A DNA stretch of 64,000 nucleotides, from the NCBI GenBank assembly GCA_035545855.1, contig DASZXK010000082.1, positions 37,939-101,938 of the forward strand, in the 5' to 3' direction. This document shows, one piece after another, positions 8,305 through 17,011 of the stretch. Positions within the stretch are counted from its first letter, which is position 1. The number at the start of each line of letters is the position of its first letter. The notes below the pieces were generated by a model. It was not told the DNA's origin. It was given only the letters and a program-made list of their open reading frames with translations, and ran no database searches. Source of the stretch: DASZVB01 sp035545855 (GTDB lineage Bacteria > Myxococcota_A > Polyangia > Polyangiales > Polyangiaceae). The position numbers were made by a program, and so were the translations under genes.

Positions 8305-9498
8305 TCAGCGCGCCTTGACGTAGGAGTCGCACGGAAACTGGATGTGAAGCACCTTCGTGCTCGTCTTCACCTCCGTGCACGCCCGTCCGACGAGGCGGAC
8401 GCGGTCGTTCGACGGAAGGTCCCAGCCGTCCGGGTCCTGGTAGCCGAGGGATTTGCCGTCGAGGAGCACCGTGCCGCTCGATTCGCGTCCGGTCTGGACC
8501 GTGCCGTCGAGCTGGAACTCGCAGCTCACGACGCCTCGGATGATCTCGTCGAATGCCTGCACGAGGGAGTCCGCGTCGAGGGCGCGGTACGGCTTCCCCC
8601 CGGCGCCCCCGACGCCGGCGTTCGCGAGATCCTGGAGGTGCTGCTGTCCGACCTCGTCGCCGACGGAGATGACCGACGTCGTTATCCCGGCGGCGAACGC
8701 GTCCGTGACGGCCGCCACGGAGAGCGCGTTCGTCTCCGCGTCGTGAGCGTCCGGATCGGCGCACGTGTCCGGCTCACCGTCCGTCGCGAGCACGATCGCC
8801 TTCGGGCCCACGTCCTTCACGGCGAGGAGCTTCGTCGTGACCGCGCGGAGGGACTCGGACGTCGGAGTGTCGTCCTCCTGGTGCGCGATCTCCGTCTGCG
8901 TGTACACGCGCGTGATCTCGGCGACGTTGTTCGCTCGAGGGGGGACCTCGACGAGGATCGGGCACTCTCCGCCGCGGCTCCCGTCGAAGCTCGTGTACAT
9001 CGTGAGCCCGAGGCGGATCTTCGAATCGAACCGCGGAAGGATCCCCACGGCGGGGTCGACGAGCGTGGTGCGGAGGTTTTCCCACCGGCTCTTTCCGTTG
9101 CCGAAGTCGTCGTTCATGCTCCCGGAGCGATCGACGAGGACGATCACCGTCGGGACGAGCTGCTCGAAGCCCACCGTCGTGTCGATGCACTTCGCGCCGT
9201 CGGTCTCCAGGAAGCCCGCGTCGCTTCCGAAGAGGCTCCCGCCGCCCGGGACGCACGTCCCGCTCCCGGTGCAGGACAATCCGTCCGGGCAGGGCTTCCC
9301 GGCGGGCGAGCACTCGGCCGTGCACGACCCTGCCTGGCAATGAAGGCCCGCGCCGCACGAGTCGTCGCTCGCGCAGCTCGTCCCGCACGCGCTCGCGTTC
9401 GCCCCGGCGCACGGACCGAAATCCGGCGAGGCCGGGTCGTTCGCACAGCCGACGACGGTCGAGCCAAGGAGCGCCGCGCCGACGATCGCGATCCGCAT
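8305..9498 (-). CDS. Lipoprotein with Cys-rich segment and von Willebrand factor A domain
   Basis: 397 aa from the ATG at 9498, chosen because GGAG lies 7 nt upstream; another in-frame ATG at 9510 adds four residues. The signal ends STVVGC, a lipobox. Residues about 25-90 are rich in Cys (CGTSC, SCGAGLHC style), similar to the segment in the convergent FG-GAP lipoprotein. A VWA domain follows: DRSGSMN near residue 123 is an intact MIDAS (DxSxS), with a strand KAIVLATDGEPDTC supplying the second metal-binding Asp. VWA domains mediate metal-dependent protein contact. Predicted location is the outer membrane. The two lipoproteins are convergent, 27 bp apart, and may act on the same surface. Confidence 0.8.
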   Translation of the reverse strand: MRIAIVGAALLGSTVVGCANDPASPDFGPCAGANASACGTSCASDDSCGAGLHCQAGSCTAECSPAGKPCPDGLSCTGSGTCVPGGGSLFGSDAGFLETDGAKCIDTTVGFEQLVPTVIVLVDRSGSMNDDFGNGKSRWENLRTTLVDPAVGILPRFDSKIRLGLTMYTSFDGSRGGECPILVEVPPRANNVAEITRVYTQTEIAHQEDDTPTSESLRAVTTKLLAVKDVGPKAIVLATDGEPDTCADPDAHDAETNALSVAAVTDAFAAGITTSVISVGDEVGQQHLQDLANAGVGGAGGKPYRALDADSLVQAFDEIIRGVVSCEFQLDGTVQTGRESSGTVLLDGKSLGYQDPDGWDLPSNDRVRLVGRACTEVKTSTKVLHIQFPCDSYVKAR

Positions 9499-9695
9499 GC
9501 GTCGCTCCATCCCACGACGAGGAAGCCCCGGGCAAGACGAGAAATGCCGGAATTTTCAGGGGTTCCCGCGTAGTCCGGGGCCCCGCTCGAAGCTCACAAT
9601 TCGCGCGTTCGTCCGCACGTCGCGGAAAACACTGGGGGTCCCGGCGCCCGTTCGCGTCGGGATCGAGGCGGCCGCCTCGAGCGCGCGTCCGCCGT

Positions 9696-10784
9696 TCAGC
9701 GTTCGGCTCCGCCGCGCCGGAGCTCCGTCGAGCTCACGTCCCAGCGCCCGGGGAGCGGCATGAACAGATCGATCGGCGCGGACGGGATGCCGGTGAGCTC
9801 GACGAGGCTGCCATCGAGGGCCCGGTTCGTCACGTAGAACCGGGTCCCGAGCTTCCGGAACTCGGTGAGCAGTGCCTCCGGCGACGGTCCCCACTTCGGA
9901 TCGAGCATCCGCACGACGGCATCCGCGCCGATCACGAACGCACACCCGGGGTAGCGGCGGGCCTTGTCGAGATAGAGCGGCTCCTCGCGCGTGAAGAGGA
10001 CGTCCTTCCCCGACAGGAGCGCGCGGCGCCGGAGCAGCTCGGGGACCCGGAGCGCCGCCTTGTGCGGTGGTTCGGCGGTGATCCAGAACACGGGGGGCCG
10101 CCCGGCGAGCTTCTCGTACGCCTCCGCCATGCCGAGATGACCCTCGTGCGGCGGGTCGAAGGTCCCGGGGAACGCAGCCGACAGCCTGTCGGGGATCTTC
10201 TCCCGGCGACCGTTCGCGCGGAAGAACGGTCGTTCGAAGAATCGTTCGCGGAGAAGCGCCGTGCGATCCTCCGCGGCCGGAACCTCGAGATCCGGAAGCG
10301 CCAGGGTCGGATGGCCGACGGCGGCGAGCAGCGCGTTCAACCCGAGAAAATCCGCGATTTCACCGTCCCTCCGGCGCGCCTCGTGGCCCGCGTCCTTGGG
10401 GAGCACGACGTCGAAGGAGCCCGCGGCGCGCTCGGAGACCCAGGCCGCGTGGATCCGGTGATCCCCGCGGTGCGGCGAGAGCGACGCGACCGTCCCCGTG
10501 ACGCCGATGCCGACCGAGTCTGCCGTCGCGCCGGAACGCAGGAAGGCTTCCGCCGCGAGATCCAGCGCCGCGTCCGGGGACGTGTATCGCTCGGGCGTGA
10601 AGCCGAGGAACCGATCGATCGCGTCCTTCGCGTACGGGAACGCCGCCCCGACGAGGAAACGCGAGGCGCCGGGAACGGACCAGAGCGCGGACTGGACCCC
10701 GGCTCCGGCGCCCGTGCATGCCACGAAGACGCGCGCCGAAGACGAGGCGAGCTCCGCGAGCGCGGCCGTCACCGTCCGGGTCAC
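9696..10784 (-). CDS. Fused CinA/PncC-like NMN amidohydrolase and NMN/NaMN adenylyltransferase
   Basis: 362 aa, GTG start. Residues 1-165 resemble the CinA C-terminal (PncC, NMN deamidase) domain: CTGAGAGVQSALWSVPGAS corresponds to the TGG...PGSS segment, followed by GIGVTG. Residues 200-362 are a nucleotidyltransferase of the NadD/NadM type: GTFDPPHEGH at 207-216 (HxGH motif), EPPHK, and WDVSSTELR near the C-terminus (SSTxIR). Together these could turn NMN into NaMN and adenylate it to NaAD, or salvage a related nucleotide, in one polypeptide. The gene starts 19 bp after the glycerate kinase gene on the same strand and has its own -10-like TACGGT 7 nt before the start. Domain calls are good; the coupled reaction is inferred. 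Confidence 0.75.
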   Translation of the reverse strand: MTRTVTAALAELASSSARVFVACTGAGAGVQSALWSVPGASRFLVGAAFPYAKDAIDRFLGFTPERYTSPDAALDLAAEAFLRSGATADSVGIGVTGTVASLSPHRGDHRIHAAWVSERAAGSFDVVLPKDAGHEARRRDGEIADFLGLNALLAAVGHPTLALPDLEVPAAEDRTALLRERFFERPFFRANGRREKIPDRLSAAFPGTFDPPHEGHLGMAEAYEKLAGRPPVFWITAEPPHKAALRVPELLRRRALLSGKDVLFTREEPLYLDKARRYPGCAFVIGADAVVRMLDPKWGPSPEALLTEFRKLGTRFYVTNRALDGSLVELTGIPSAPIDLFMPLPGRWDVSSTELRRGGAER

Positions 10785-10791
10785 GCTTCGA

Positions 10792-10797
10792 ACCGTA
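10792..10797 (-). promoter_or_regulatory. -10-like hexamer TACGGT 7 nt before the CinA-NMNAT start
   Basis: Read on the minus strand, TACGGT is followed by 7 nt and the GTG at 10784. It could allow a leaderless transcript independent of the upstream glycerate kinase gene. No clear -35 was seen. Confidence 0.35.
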
Positions 10798-10803
10798 GCA
10801 CGG

Positions 10804-11922
10804 TCACGGCGACGCTCCTCCGCCGGACCATCGCCGCAGGTAGTCGTCCGCGAGCCGTTCGAGGAGCGCCGCCGCGTTCGTCATGGCCTCGACGCTCGTC
10901 ACGCGATCCGAGACGAGAGAGGCCCATCCGGCGAGCCCCCGATCGAGGAGCTCTCGCGCCGAGGCGTCCACGGCGCCGACCAGCGCGACGACCGGCACGC
11001 CGCGCCGCGCCGCGCGCCGGAGAACGCCCGACACGACCTTGCCGCGGGCGCTCTGTGCGTCGAGCCGTCCTTCGCCGGTGATCACGAGGTCCACGCCGTC
11101 GAGCTTCGCGTCGAAACCGACGGCGTCGAGGACGCGCTCCACGCCGCTCACGAGCCGGGCGCCCGCGAAGACCCGGAGCCCCCAGCCGAGGCCTCCGGCC
11201 GCGCCGTCTCCCGGTTCGACGCCGGGCACGCCCACGACTTGTTCGAGACGAGACAGCGCCGCGTCGAGTCGCTCGCAATCCGTCGCGGAAGCGCCCTTCT
11301 GCGGCCCGAACACCCGCGCGGCGCCGAGCGGACCCGTGAGCGGCGAGTCCACGTCCGTGAGCGCCAGGATCTCGACGCGTTCGACGCGCCGGTCACGTGA
11401 ATCGACGCGCGCGGCGCGGATCCGGGGGAGCTCCTCCGCCGTCACGCGCGCGCTCGCGCCCACGAGCTCGACGCCGAGCGCCTGCGCCATTCCAGCGCCG
11501 CCGTCCGTCGTCGCGGTCCCGCCGAGCCCGACCTCGATCCGCGTCGCGCCGGCGTCGAGCGCCGCGAGGAGCAGTTCACCGACGCCGCGGGTGGTCGAGC
11601 GGAGCGGCGCCCGCTCCGTCTCCGGCACGAGGCCGAGCCCGATCGCCTGCGCGCTCTCGATGATCGCCGCGCGCCCGTCGGCGGAGAGCCACCACGTGGC
11701 GCCCACGGGAGCGCCGAGCGGGCCCGTGACGAGCGCCCGTCGCGCGATCATCGCCTCCGTCCCGGCGAGCACGGCGCCGACGCCCTCTCCCCCGTCCGCG
11801 AGCGCACACGTGCTCACGCTCGCGCCGGGAAGGGCTCGGCTCGCTCCCCGCGCGATGGCGGCCGCGGCGTCGCTCGCCGAGAGCGACCCCTTGAAGGAAT
11901 CCGGGGCCACGAGGAGCCGCAT
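10804..11922 (-). CDS. Glycerate kinase (GlxK/GarK family)
   Basis: 372 aa, the normal length. MRLLVAPDSFKGSLSA at the N-terminus and ADGGEG are the signature of type-II glycerate kinases; GLGGTATTDGGAGM and ITGEGRLDAQSARGKVV are the other conserved loops. The enzyme phosphorylates D-glycerate to 2-phosphoglycerate with ATP in the cytoplasm, linking glycolate/glyoxylate or serine metabolism to glycolysis. The ATG at 11922 starts exactly at the family N-terminus; longer frames upstream have no similarity. It is divergent from the lipoprotein gene at 11953 with only 30 bp between starts, and probably leads a two-gene unit with the CinA-NMNAT fusion. Confidence 0.93.
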   Translation of the reverse strand: MRLLVAPDSFKGSLSASDAAAAIARGASRALPGASVSTCALADGGEGVGAVLAGTEAMIARRALVTGPLGAPVGATWWLSADGRAAIIESAQAIGLGLVPETERAPLRSTTRGVGELLLAALDAGATRIEVGLGGTATTDGGAGMAQALGVELVGASARVTAEELPRIRAARVDSRDRRVERVEILALTDVDSPLTGPLGAARVFGPQKGASATDCERLDAALSRLEQVVGVPGVEPGDGAAGGLGWGLRVFAGARLVSGVERVLDAVGFDAKLDGVDLVITGEGRLDAQSARGKVVSGVLRRAARRGVPVVALVGAVDASARELLDRGLAGWASLVSDRVTSVEAMTNAAALLERLADDYLRRWSGGGASP

Positions 11923-11929
11923 CGCGCGC

Positions 11930-11939
11930 ACCACGTGGT
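11930..11939. promoter_or_regulatory. Perfect 10-bp palindrome between divergent genes
   Basis: ACCACGTGGT lies in the 30-bp gap between the glycerate kinase start (11922) and the lipoprotein start (11953). It touches a -10-like TAGCGT. Its placement is right for an operator acting on both genes, but a 10-bp palindrome can arise by chance. Confidence 0.3.
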
Positions 11940-11944
11940 AGCGT
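11939..11944 (+). promoter_or_regulatory. -10-like hexamer TAGCGT 8 nt before the lipoprotein start
   Basis: TAGCGT is followed by 8 nt and the ATG at 11953, with no Shine-Dalgarno sequence in between. This fits a leaderless or very short-leader mRNA. Confidence 0.35.
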
Positions 11945-11952
11945 ACCGGCGC

Positions 11953-13431
11953 ATGGCGTCGAAGAGGGAAGGGACGTGGCGGGTCGGGGCCGTCGTCGCG
12001 ACCGCGTGCGGGCTCCTCGTTCAGGCCTGTGGAAGCGACGCGAAGTCGACGCCCGCGGGTGCGGCCGGGGCACCGGGCGGCGGCGCGGACGCCGGCACGG
12101 CGGGAGGCGGCGCCTCGGCAGGCTCGGGCGGTGGCGGCGGTTCCACCGACGGGGGCGCGGGCGGAATGCCTTCGACCGGCGGAGCGGGGAACCTGCCCGA
12201 CGCGTCCCCGGACGCGAGTCCGTCCGACGCAGGAACCTCCGAGGCCGGGTCGCTGGACGTCTCGGCGACGGTGTCGCTCGGCGGCGTGCCGAGTCCGGGA
12301 GTGAAGCTCATCATCCAGGGCGTCGTCTACACGTCGGACGAAGACGGGCACGTGCTCGCCCACGGCGTGACGACGCCGTACGACGCGACGACCGTCCACG
12401 TCGACGGCGGCGTCACCTACGTGGAGGTGCTCCAGGGCCTCGTCACGAGGACGCCCACGTTCGGCGCCGGCTCGCTCCCGGGTCAGCAGGCGACGGTGAG
12501 CGGGCAGCTCTCCGGAGTCACGTTCCCGAACGGCGCGACCCAGCGCGCGGCAGTCGGTCTAGTCTCGGACGGCGTCTACCTCGGCTCCGCCGGGCTCGGG
12601 TCCGCGGCGGGCCCGGGCTACGGTCCGCTCACGGTCGGGTGGATCGGCCCGGTCACGCTGGACGCCACTCTCTACGCGATCGCCTGGACGACGGACGGTT
12701 TCGGAAACCCCTCGACTTACCTCGGCTTCGGGACGAAGCCCTTCACCGTGACGAACGGCGGTGCGTTCGGCATGGCGGACGGCTCGACGCCGCTCACGAA
12801 CCTCGCGCTGTCGCCCATTTCTTCTCACACGCTGTCCGGCAACATCACGACGCCGGGGGCCCTCGGGATCGATCGCAAGGTGCTCCGGGTGGGCGGCGTC
12901 GTGGGAGTCAACGTGGCCCTGGACCAGAGCTCGGCGTCCGCCTACTCGTACGAGGCGCCTTCCGGCGTCTCGGTGGACACCACGTTCCACGTGTTCGCGA
13001 GTGATGCTGCGGGCGAATCGGCGCACTCGCTCGTCCGCGTCGAGGACGCGCTCTCGACGCTGGACATCACCCTGCTCGCCCCGCCGACGCTCGTCGGCCC
13101 GAGCGACCAGGCGGAGAACGTCGACGGTTCGACGGAGTTCACCTTCACCACGCTTCCGAACCTCGTCTACTCCGCGACGTTTCAGACGCCCTCCTCCGCT
13201 AACCCCACGGAGGTCGTCGTCGTCCGGACGCTCTCGAACACCGTGCACCTCCCGGATCTCGGGATCTTGGGCGCGGAGCTGCCGAAGGGGGGGAATTTCA
13301 CCTGGTCCGTCACGGTGGATGGCCCGTCGACCACGATGGACGAGCTGGTCACCGGGAGCGACTACTACGCCTTGCACCATCGCCGAGCGGACGCGACCTC
13401 GACCGAGCGCACGTTCACGACGAAGCCGTGA
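11953..13431 (+). CDS. Lipoprotein of unknown function with Gly/Ala-rich linker
   Basis: 492 aa. The N-terminal signal MASKREGTWRVG.. ends LLVQAC, a lipobox. About 80 residues of Gly/Ala/Ser/Asp low complexity follow, then about 380 residues of predicted beta-rich sequence. The start SLDVSATVSLGGVPSPGVKL resembles a carboxypeptidase-regulatory or transthyretin-like fold, a guess from appearance only; no catalytic motif is seen. An in-frame GTG at 11935 is possible, but the -10-like TAGCGT lies between it and the ATG, so the ATG is preferred. Its 3' end overlaps the convergent RNA-ligase-family gene by 17 bp. Predicted to be an outer-membrane surface protein. Confidence 0.7.
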   Translation: MASKREGTWRVGAVVATACGLLVQACGSDAKSTPAGAAGAPGGGADAGTAGGGASAGSGGGGGSTDGGAGGMPSTGGAGNLPDASPDASPSDAGTSEAGSLDVSATVSLGGVPSPGVKLIIQGVVYTSDEDGHVLAHGVTTPYDATTVHVDGGVTYVEVLQGLVTRTPTFGAGSLPGQQATVSGQLSGVTFPNGATQRAAVGLVSDGVYLGSAGLGSAAGPGYGPLTVGWIGPVTLDATLYAIAWTTDGFGNPSTYLGFGTKPFTVTNGGAFGMADGSTPLTNLALSPISSHTLSGNITTPGALGIDRKVLRVGGVVGVNVALDQSSASAYSYEAPSGVSVDTTFHVFASDAAGESAHSLVRVEDALSTLDITLLAPPTLVGPSDQAENVDGSTEFTFTTLPNLVYSATFQTPSSANPTEVVVVRTLSNTVHLPDLGILGAELPKGGNFTWSVTVDGPSTTMDELVTGSDYYALHHRRADATSTERTFTTKP

Positions 13432-13996
13432 TCGGGGCGAGCGGAACCTCGGAGAGAACGCGGAAGAAGCGATCCACCCGCGGTTCGTTCCACGTGTAGA
13501 GCGCGACGCGATCGAGGCGGCCGGAGACGCCGCGGAGGTCCACGCCGTTCGCCCACTCGAGCCCGCGCGCGCGGTCCTCGTCCTTCGCGCGCGTCCGCGG
13601 CCGCGCGATGGTCACGTGGGGTTTCGGCACGCGCGGATCTGGCCGGGCACCCGCCGCGCGGAGCAGGGGGTCCCGGAGCTCGCCGACGAACGCCGCCGTC
13701 TCTTCCCGGCCGCGGCCGAGGAGCGCGGACAGCGCCGTGTAACGCCGCTTCGAGCCGCCCATGGGCACCACTTCCGCGAGAGTGACGTCGATCGGCGGGC
13801 GCGGTGCGCGCCCCAGTTCCTCGCGAAGCGCCCCGAATGCGCGCGTCGCCGCGTCCTCCCCGCACGGTCCGAGGAAGGCGAGCGTCGCGTGCACGTCGTC
13901 CGGGTGGAATCGCCGGAAATGCGTCGGCAGCTCCGGGAGCCCGAGCACGAACTCGCCGTTCATCGGAAACGCGAGGAAGAAGTTCGGGCGAGTCAC
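13415..13996 (-). CDS. 2'-5' RNA ligase family protein (RNA 2',3'-cyclic phosphodiesterase)
   Basis: 193 aa, GTG start. Two HxTx motifs, HATLAFLG near residue 40 and PHVTIARP near residue 125, are the paired catalytic His of the 2H phosphoesterase superfamily, in the order and spacing of bacterial ThpR/LigT. Such enzymes open 2',3'-cyclic phosphates on RNA ends and can join 2'-5' half-tRNAs in vitro. A second possible start is the internal ATG 11 codons in. It is convergent with the lipoprotein gene at 11953 (17-bp overlap) and 10 bp downstream of the GH18 gene on the same strand, so it may be read from the GH18 promoter. Confidence 0.88.
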   Translation of the reverse strand: MTRPNFFLAFPMNGEFVLGLPELPTHFRRFHPDDVHATLAFLGPCGEDAATRAFGALREELGRAPRPPIDVTLAEVVPMGGSKRRYTALSALLGRGREETAAFVGELRDPLLRAAGARPDPRVPKPHVTIARPRTRAKDEDRARGLEWANGVDLRGVSGRLDRVALYTWNEPRVDRFFRVLSEVPLAPITASS

Positions 13997-14006
13997 GGCT
14001 CTCGCG

Positions 14007-15407
14007 TCAGTCCAGAAATCCCCGTTTCAGGGCTTCCATCAGCGCGTTTCTCGAACGGCCCCCGGATGCGCCCGCGTTCAGGTACCCCTCCTGGATCGTC
14101 CACACGATGATGCCGCCGTAGCCGTTCTGCTTCGAGAACGTGCCCTTGGCAATCAGGGACGTCTCGTCTTCGTAGGAGACGTACTGCGTGCTCGCGCCGC
14201 AGCCCGGGTCGTTCACCGGTGCCGCGAGCGAGAGGTACGGCGCCGCCGCTTCCGTGTCGCGCTTTCGCTCCGCGGCGGTGCTGAGGTCGAACGTGCTCCC
14301 GGATGCGAAGAACGCTCGGAGCGGATAGGCGTTGTCTCCGCCGACGATCTGCGCGCCCGTGCCGTCCGTCGGCTGCCGCGGACCGGTGATCCCGCCCGTG
14401 TAGCAGATCGCGTAGAACGCCGTGCCCATGCCGAGCTTCGCCTTCGGGATGCCGGCCTGGCTCAGCCGCGACAGCGTGTCGTCGATGGCGATGGGCGTGA
14501 CGGGAGAGGAGCCGCCGAGCGGGCTCAAGAACCAGGACGACCAGCCGTATCCGGCAACCGCCATGGTCGGGTAGTAGGTCTGCACGTCGTACCGATCGAG
14601 CGCCGTCGCGAGATCCACGTAGCGCGGGTCCACGGCGCTCTCGATGTTCGGGTTGATCGGGCCGCCGGGGTAGGAGAGCACGATGTCCGGCTTCGCGGCG
14701 CGGAGGTCCTTCGCGAGGGAGACCAGGTCGTCGAGGTTCACCGAGTCCTCCCAGTCGAGGTCGATGCCGTCGTAGCCGTAGTCGGAGAGCGCCGTGATCA
14801 GCGCGGAGACGAACGCGGCGCGATGCGCGTCGTCCGCGGCCGCCGCGATGCGGGCGCCCGCGTTGGCGCCGCCGAGCATCATCAGCGCCTTCACGCCGTG
14901 CTGGTGCGCCGCCGTGGCGAGGGCGCGAGCGTCCGCGGGACCGGTTCCGTGCGAGTCGTCGAAGGTGAAGTCGAGCGAACGATCGGCGTTGACGAGGAGC
15001 GGCGCGAATGCGACGTGCGTGAGCGCCGACCAGTCGATGACGTCGATCGGGTAGTCGTCGATCTGATAGCCGGCGTAATAGCCGAGGACCCACTGGCCTC
15101 CGGCGTTTCCCGCCCCGCCCGCGCCGCCCGTCGCGGCGCCGCCGGATCCGGAGCCGGCGGCTCCCGCCATGCCACCCGATGCGGCCCCGCCCGACGCGAG
15201 ACCGCCGTCCCCGGAAGCGCCGCCGTTTCCTCGCCCGCCGGAGTTCCCGCTTCCGCCGCTCTGGGAGCCGCCGCTCGGGGCTCCTCCGGTGCCGGCCGAT
15301 GCGCCTCCGGCGTCCGCTCCGCCGTTCGGCGTGCCTTCCCCCGAGGAAGCGGAGCTGCACGCCAGAAGGACCAACGCGACGCCCCCGAGACGAAGTGACT
15401 CGAACAT
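14007..15407 (-). CDS. Lipoprotein with glycoside hydrolase family 18 (chitinase-like) domain
   Basis: 466 aa. The short signal ends LVLLAC (Cys17), followed by about 85 residues of Gly/Ala/Ser linker. From residue 105 a TIM-barrel begins, WVLGYYAGYQIDDYPIDVID. DGIDLDWE at 213-220 is the intact GH18 DxxDxDxE signature, with Glu220 as acid/base. MLGG and YYPTMA match further barrel strands. GH18 enzymes cut beta-1,4-linked GlcNAc polymers (chitin or peptidoglycan-related glycans); attached by lipid to the outer membrane it would act on prey or environmental glycans. A -10-like TAGGCT stands 7 nt before the ATG. It may be co-transcribed with the downstream 2H phosphoesterase gene. Confidence 0.88.
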   Translation of the reverse strand: MFESLRLGGVALVLLACSSASSGEGTPNGGADAGGASAGTGGAPSGGSQSGGSGNSGGRGNGGASGDGGLASGGAASGGMAGAAGSGSGGAATGGAGGAGNAGGQWVLGYYAGYQIDDYPIDVIDWSALTHVAFAPLLVNADRSLDFTFDDSHGTGPADARALATAAHQHGVKALMMLGGANAGARIAAAADDAHRAAFVSALITALSDYGYDGIDLDWEDSVNLDDLVSLAKDLRAAKPDIVLSYPGGPINPNIESAVDPRYVDLATALDRYDVQTYYPTMAVAGYGWSSWFLSPLGGSSPVTPIAIDDTLSRLSQAGIPKAKLGMGTAFYAICYTGGITGPRQPTDGTGAQIVGGDNAYPLRAFFASGSTFDLSTAAERKRDTEAAAPYLSLAAPVNDPGCGASTQYVSYEDETSLIAKGTFSKQNGYGGIIVWTIQEGYLNAGASGGRSRNALMEALKRGFLD

Positions 15408-15812
15408 CGCGGGGAGCCTACCAGGTCCCTTCGAGGCGCTCGCGGCAGGGGCGGATTCCGCCGAAACGTCCAGAGATTACGGCCGTTTCGGCGTCGGCGA
15501 CGGGTGTCTCCGAAACGAGACTCGTTCTCCGGATCGTGACGACTTCCGTCCACGGTCGTGGAGCGGCGCCCGGCGATGCGAGGCCCGGCCTTCGTCGCGC
15601 GCGCTCATTTCGGGGTCCGGACGGGTTCGCTCGGGCGGGCTCCTCCGGGCTCGCAATTTACGCGATGTTTATGGTTCCTTGAGCTGTTCCGAACATCACG
15701 CACCGCGTAGTGGTCGATCCGGCGTTCGGTTGCCCGGGGAGATCGGGTAGAAGGGCTCGCAATCGCCGGTCGCGCCTTTCGTTCATCGAGAGCGCCGGCA
15801 CCAGGAGACGAG
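15408..15812. other. 405-bp intergenic region between GH18 and TRAP genes
   Basis: No convincing gene was found. Next to the GH18 start lies a -10-like TAGGCT (minus strand). Further along are an 11-bp exact direct repeat GGGCTCGCAAT at 15647-15657 and 15753-15763, and an AT-richer patch around 15655-15700 framed by an inverted GATGTT/AACATC (15662-15667 and 15690-15695). These are candidates for regulation of the TRAP operon. AGGAG just before 15813 is a good ribosome-binding site. Confidence 0.5.
15415..15420 (-). promoter_or_regulatory. -10-like hexamer TAGGCT 7 nt before the GH18 lipoprotein start
   Basis: On the minus strand TAGGCT is followed by 7 nt and the ATG at 15407. There is no Shine-Dalgarno sequence. 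A leaderless transcript is likely if the hexamer is used. Confidence 0.4.
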
Positions 15813-16961
15813 ATGTCCGACGAGCACGGATCGAATGGAACGCCTGATGCAAACGGCCCGGCCGTGCAGACGCCGATGCTCTCCGAAGTCCCGCGGAAGC
15901 GGGCGGCCGCCTGGGGCGAGCCACTGATGAAGGCCGATCTCGCCTGGACGCGCTTCGAGATCTGGCTCGCGCTGACGGCCTTCGGCCTCGAGGCGTTCTC
16001 GATGGCGCTCTGGGTGGCGCTGAAGGGGTTCTCGGCCGCGGCCGACAGTCCCGCGGCGCTCGTGTTCCGGGCGGCGACGGGCGGCATCGTCCTCGGCATC
16101 GTCACGCACCTCGCACTCCGAAATCGACCCGAAGAGCTCCGGACCCGGGCCACGACGGCCGCGGTGTTCCTCGGGATGTTCCTCGCGAAGACCTGGATTC
16201 ACTTCGGAGGGGACTACGCCTCGAACGTCCTGAACTGGTACCAGCAGGCCTCGTTCCTCACGCTCCTCGGCGGCCTTCGCGGCGTCGGAACCCGCCTCAC
16301 GATGCTGCTCGCGCTCGTCGGCGGCTCGCTCGCGACCGGCCGGGGTCGGCACATCGTCATCGACGTGCTCACGCGCTTCGTCGACCAGAAGAAGCGCCTG
16401 GTGATGGCGCTCGTCGGCTGGTTCGCCTCCACCGTCGTCTGCTTCACCGCCGCGTGGGGGTTCTTCGACCACATCTCGATCGAGAACTTCGGCGCGCGCG
16501 CGGACGACACGGCGGGCGGAAAGATCGGGCAGGTCGTCCACCAGCTCGAAGAGGACTTCTTCATCGCCCGGAAGCAGATGGCGCTCGACATGACGGCGGC
16601 TCCGCACGTGCTTCTCCACGCCGAAACGTATTCCGACTGGCTCACCGGCAAGGAGTGGAACGCGTGGCTGGACACGTCCGGCTTCGCCGAGCGCTACGGC
16701 AAGGAAGAGACGGAAGCGCTCAAGATCCCGGAAACGGAGACGCGCGCGCCCCTCATCGTCCTGCCCGGTCGCGGCGAACCCCGCGGCGAGCTCATCAACG
16801 CGGCCTACCTCGTCTTCCCGATCGGCCTCATCGTCATCGGTCTCCGGTTCTTGCTCCGCTGCCTGCTCGTCCTGAGCGGCCACGTGAGCACCGAACCCGA
16901 CGAGTCCGAGGAGTGGAACGAGCACGCCCGCCCGGGTGAGGAGCCGCTCCATGTCGACTGA
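15813..16961 (+). CDS. TRAP transporter small permease (DctQ-type), unusually large
   Basis: 382 aa with AGGAG 6 nt before the ATG. DctQ proteins are normally about 160-230 aa with four membrane helices. Here hydrophobic segments occur near residues 50-70, 88-105, 115-130, 160-180 and 200-218, and again at 330-355, with a roughly 110-residue mostly polar, probably periplasmic insert in between. RHIVIDVLTRFV matches the DctQ motif G(R)HIxVDxL. It pairs with the large permease 50 bp downstream. TRAP systems import carboxylates and similar acids with Na+ and need a periplasmic binding protein; none is encoded next to this pair. Substrate unknown. Confidence 0.8.
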   Translation: MSDEHGSNGTPDANGPAVQTPMLSEVPRKRAAAWGEPLMKADLAWTRFEIWLALTAFGLEAFSMALWVALKGFSAAADSPAALVFRAATGGIVLGIVTHLALRNRPEELRTRATTAAVFLGMFLAKTWIHFGGDYASNVLNWYQQASFLTLLGGLRGVGTRLTMLLALVGGSLATGRGRHIVIDVLTRFVDQKKRLVMALVGWFASTVVCFTAAWGFFDHISIENFGARADDTAGGKIGQVVHQLEEDFFIARKQMALDMTAAPHVLLHAETYSDWLTGKEWNAWLDTSGFAERYGKEETEALKIPETETRAPLIVLPGRGEPRGELINAAYLVFPIGLIVIGLRFLLRCLLVLSGHVSTEPDESEEWNEHARPGEEPLHVD

Positions 16962-17011
16962 CGGCCGCGAGCGCCGCGGAAACCCCTCGCCGAGCGGGAA
17001 GAACTGAATCG

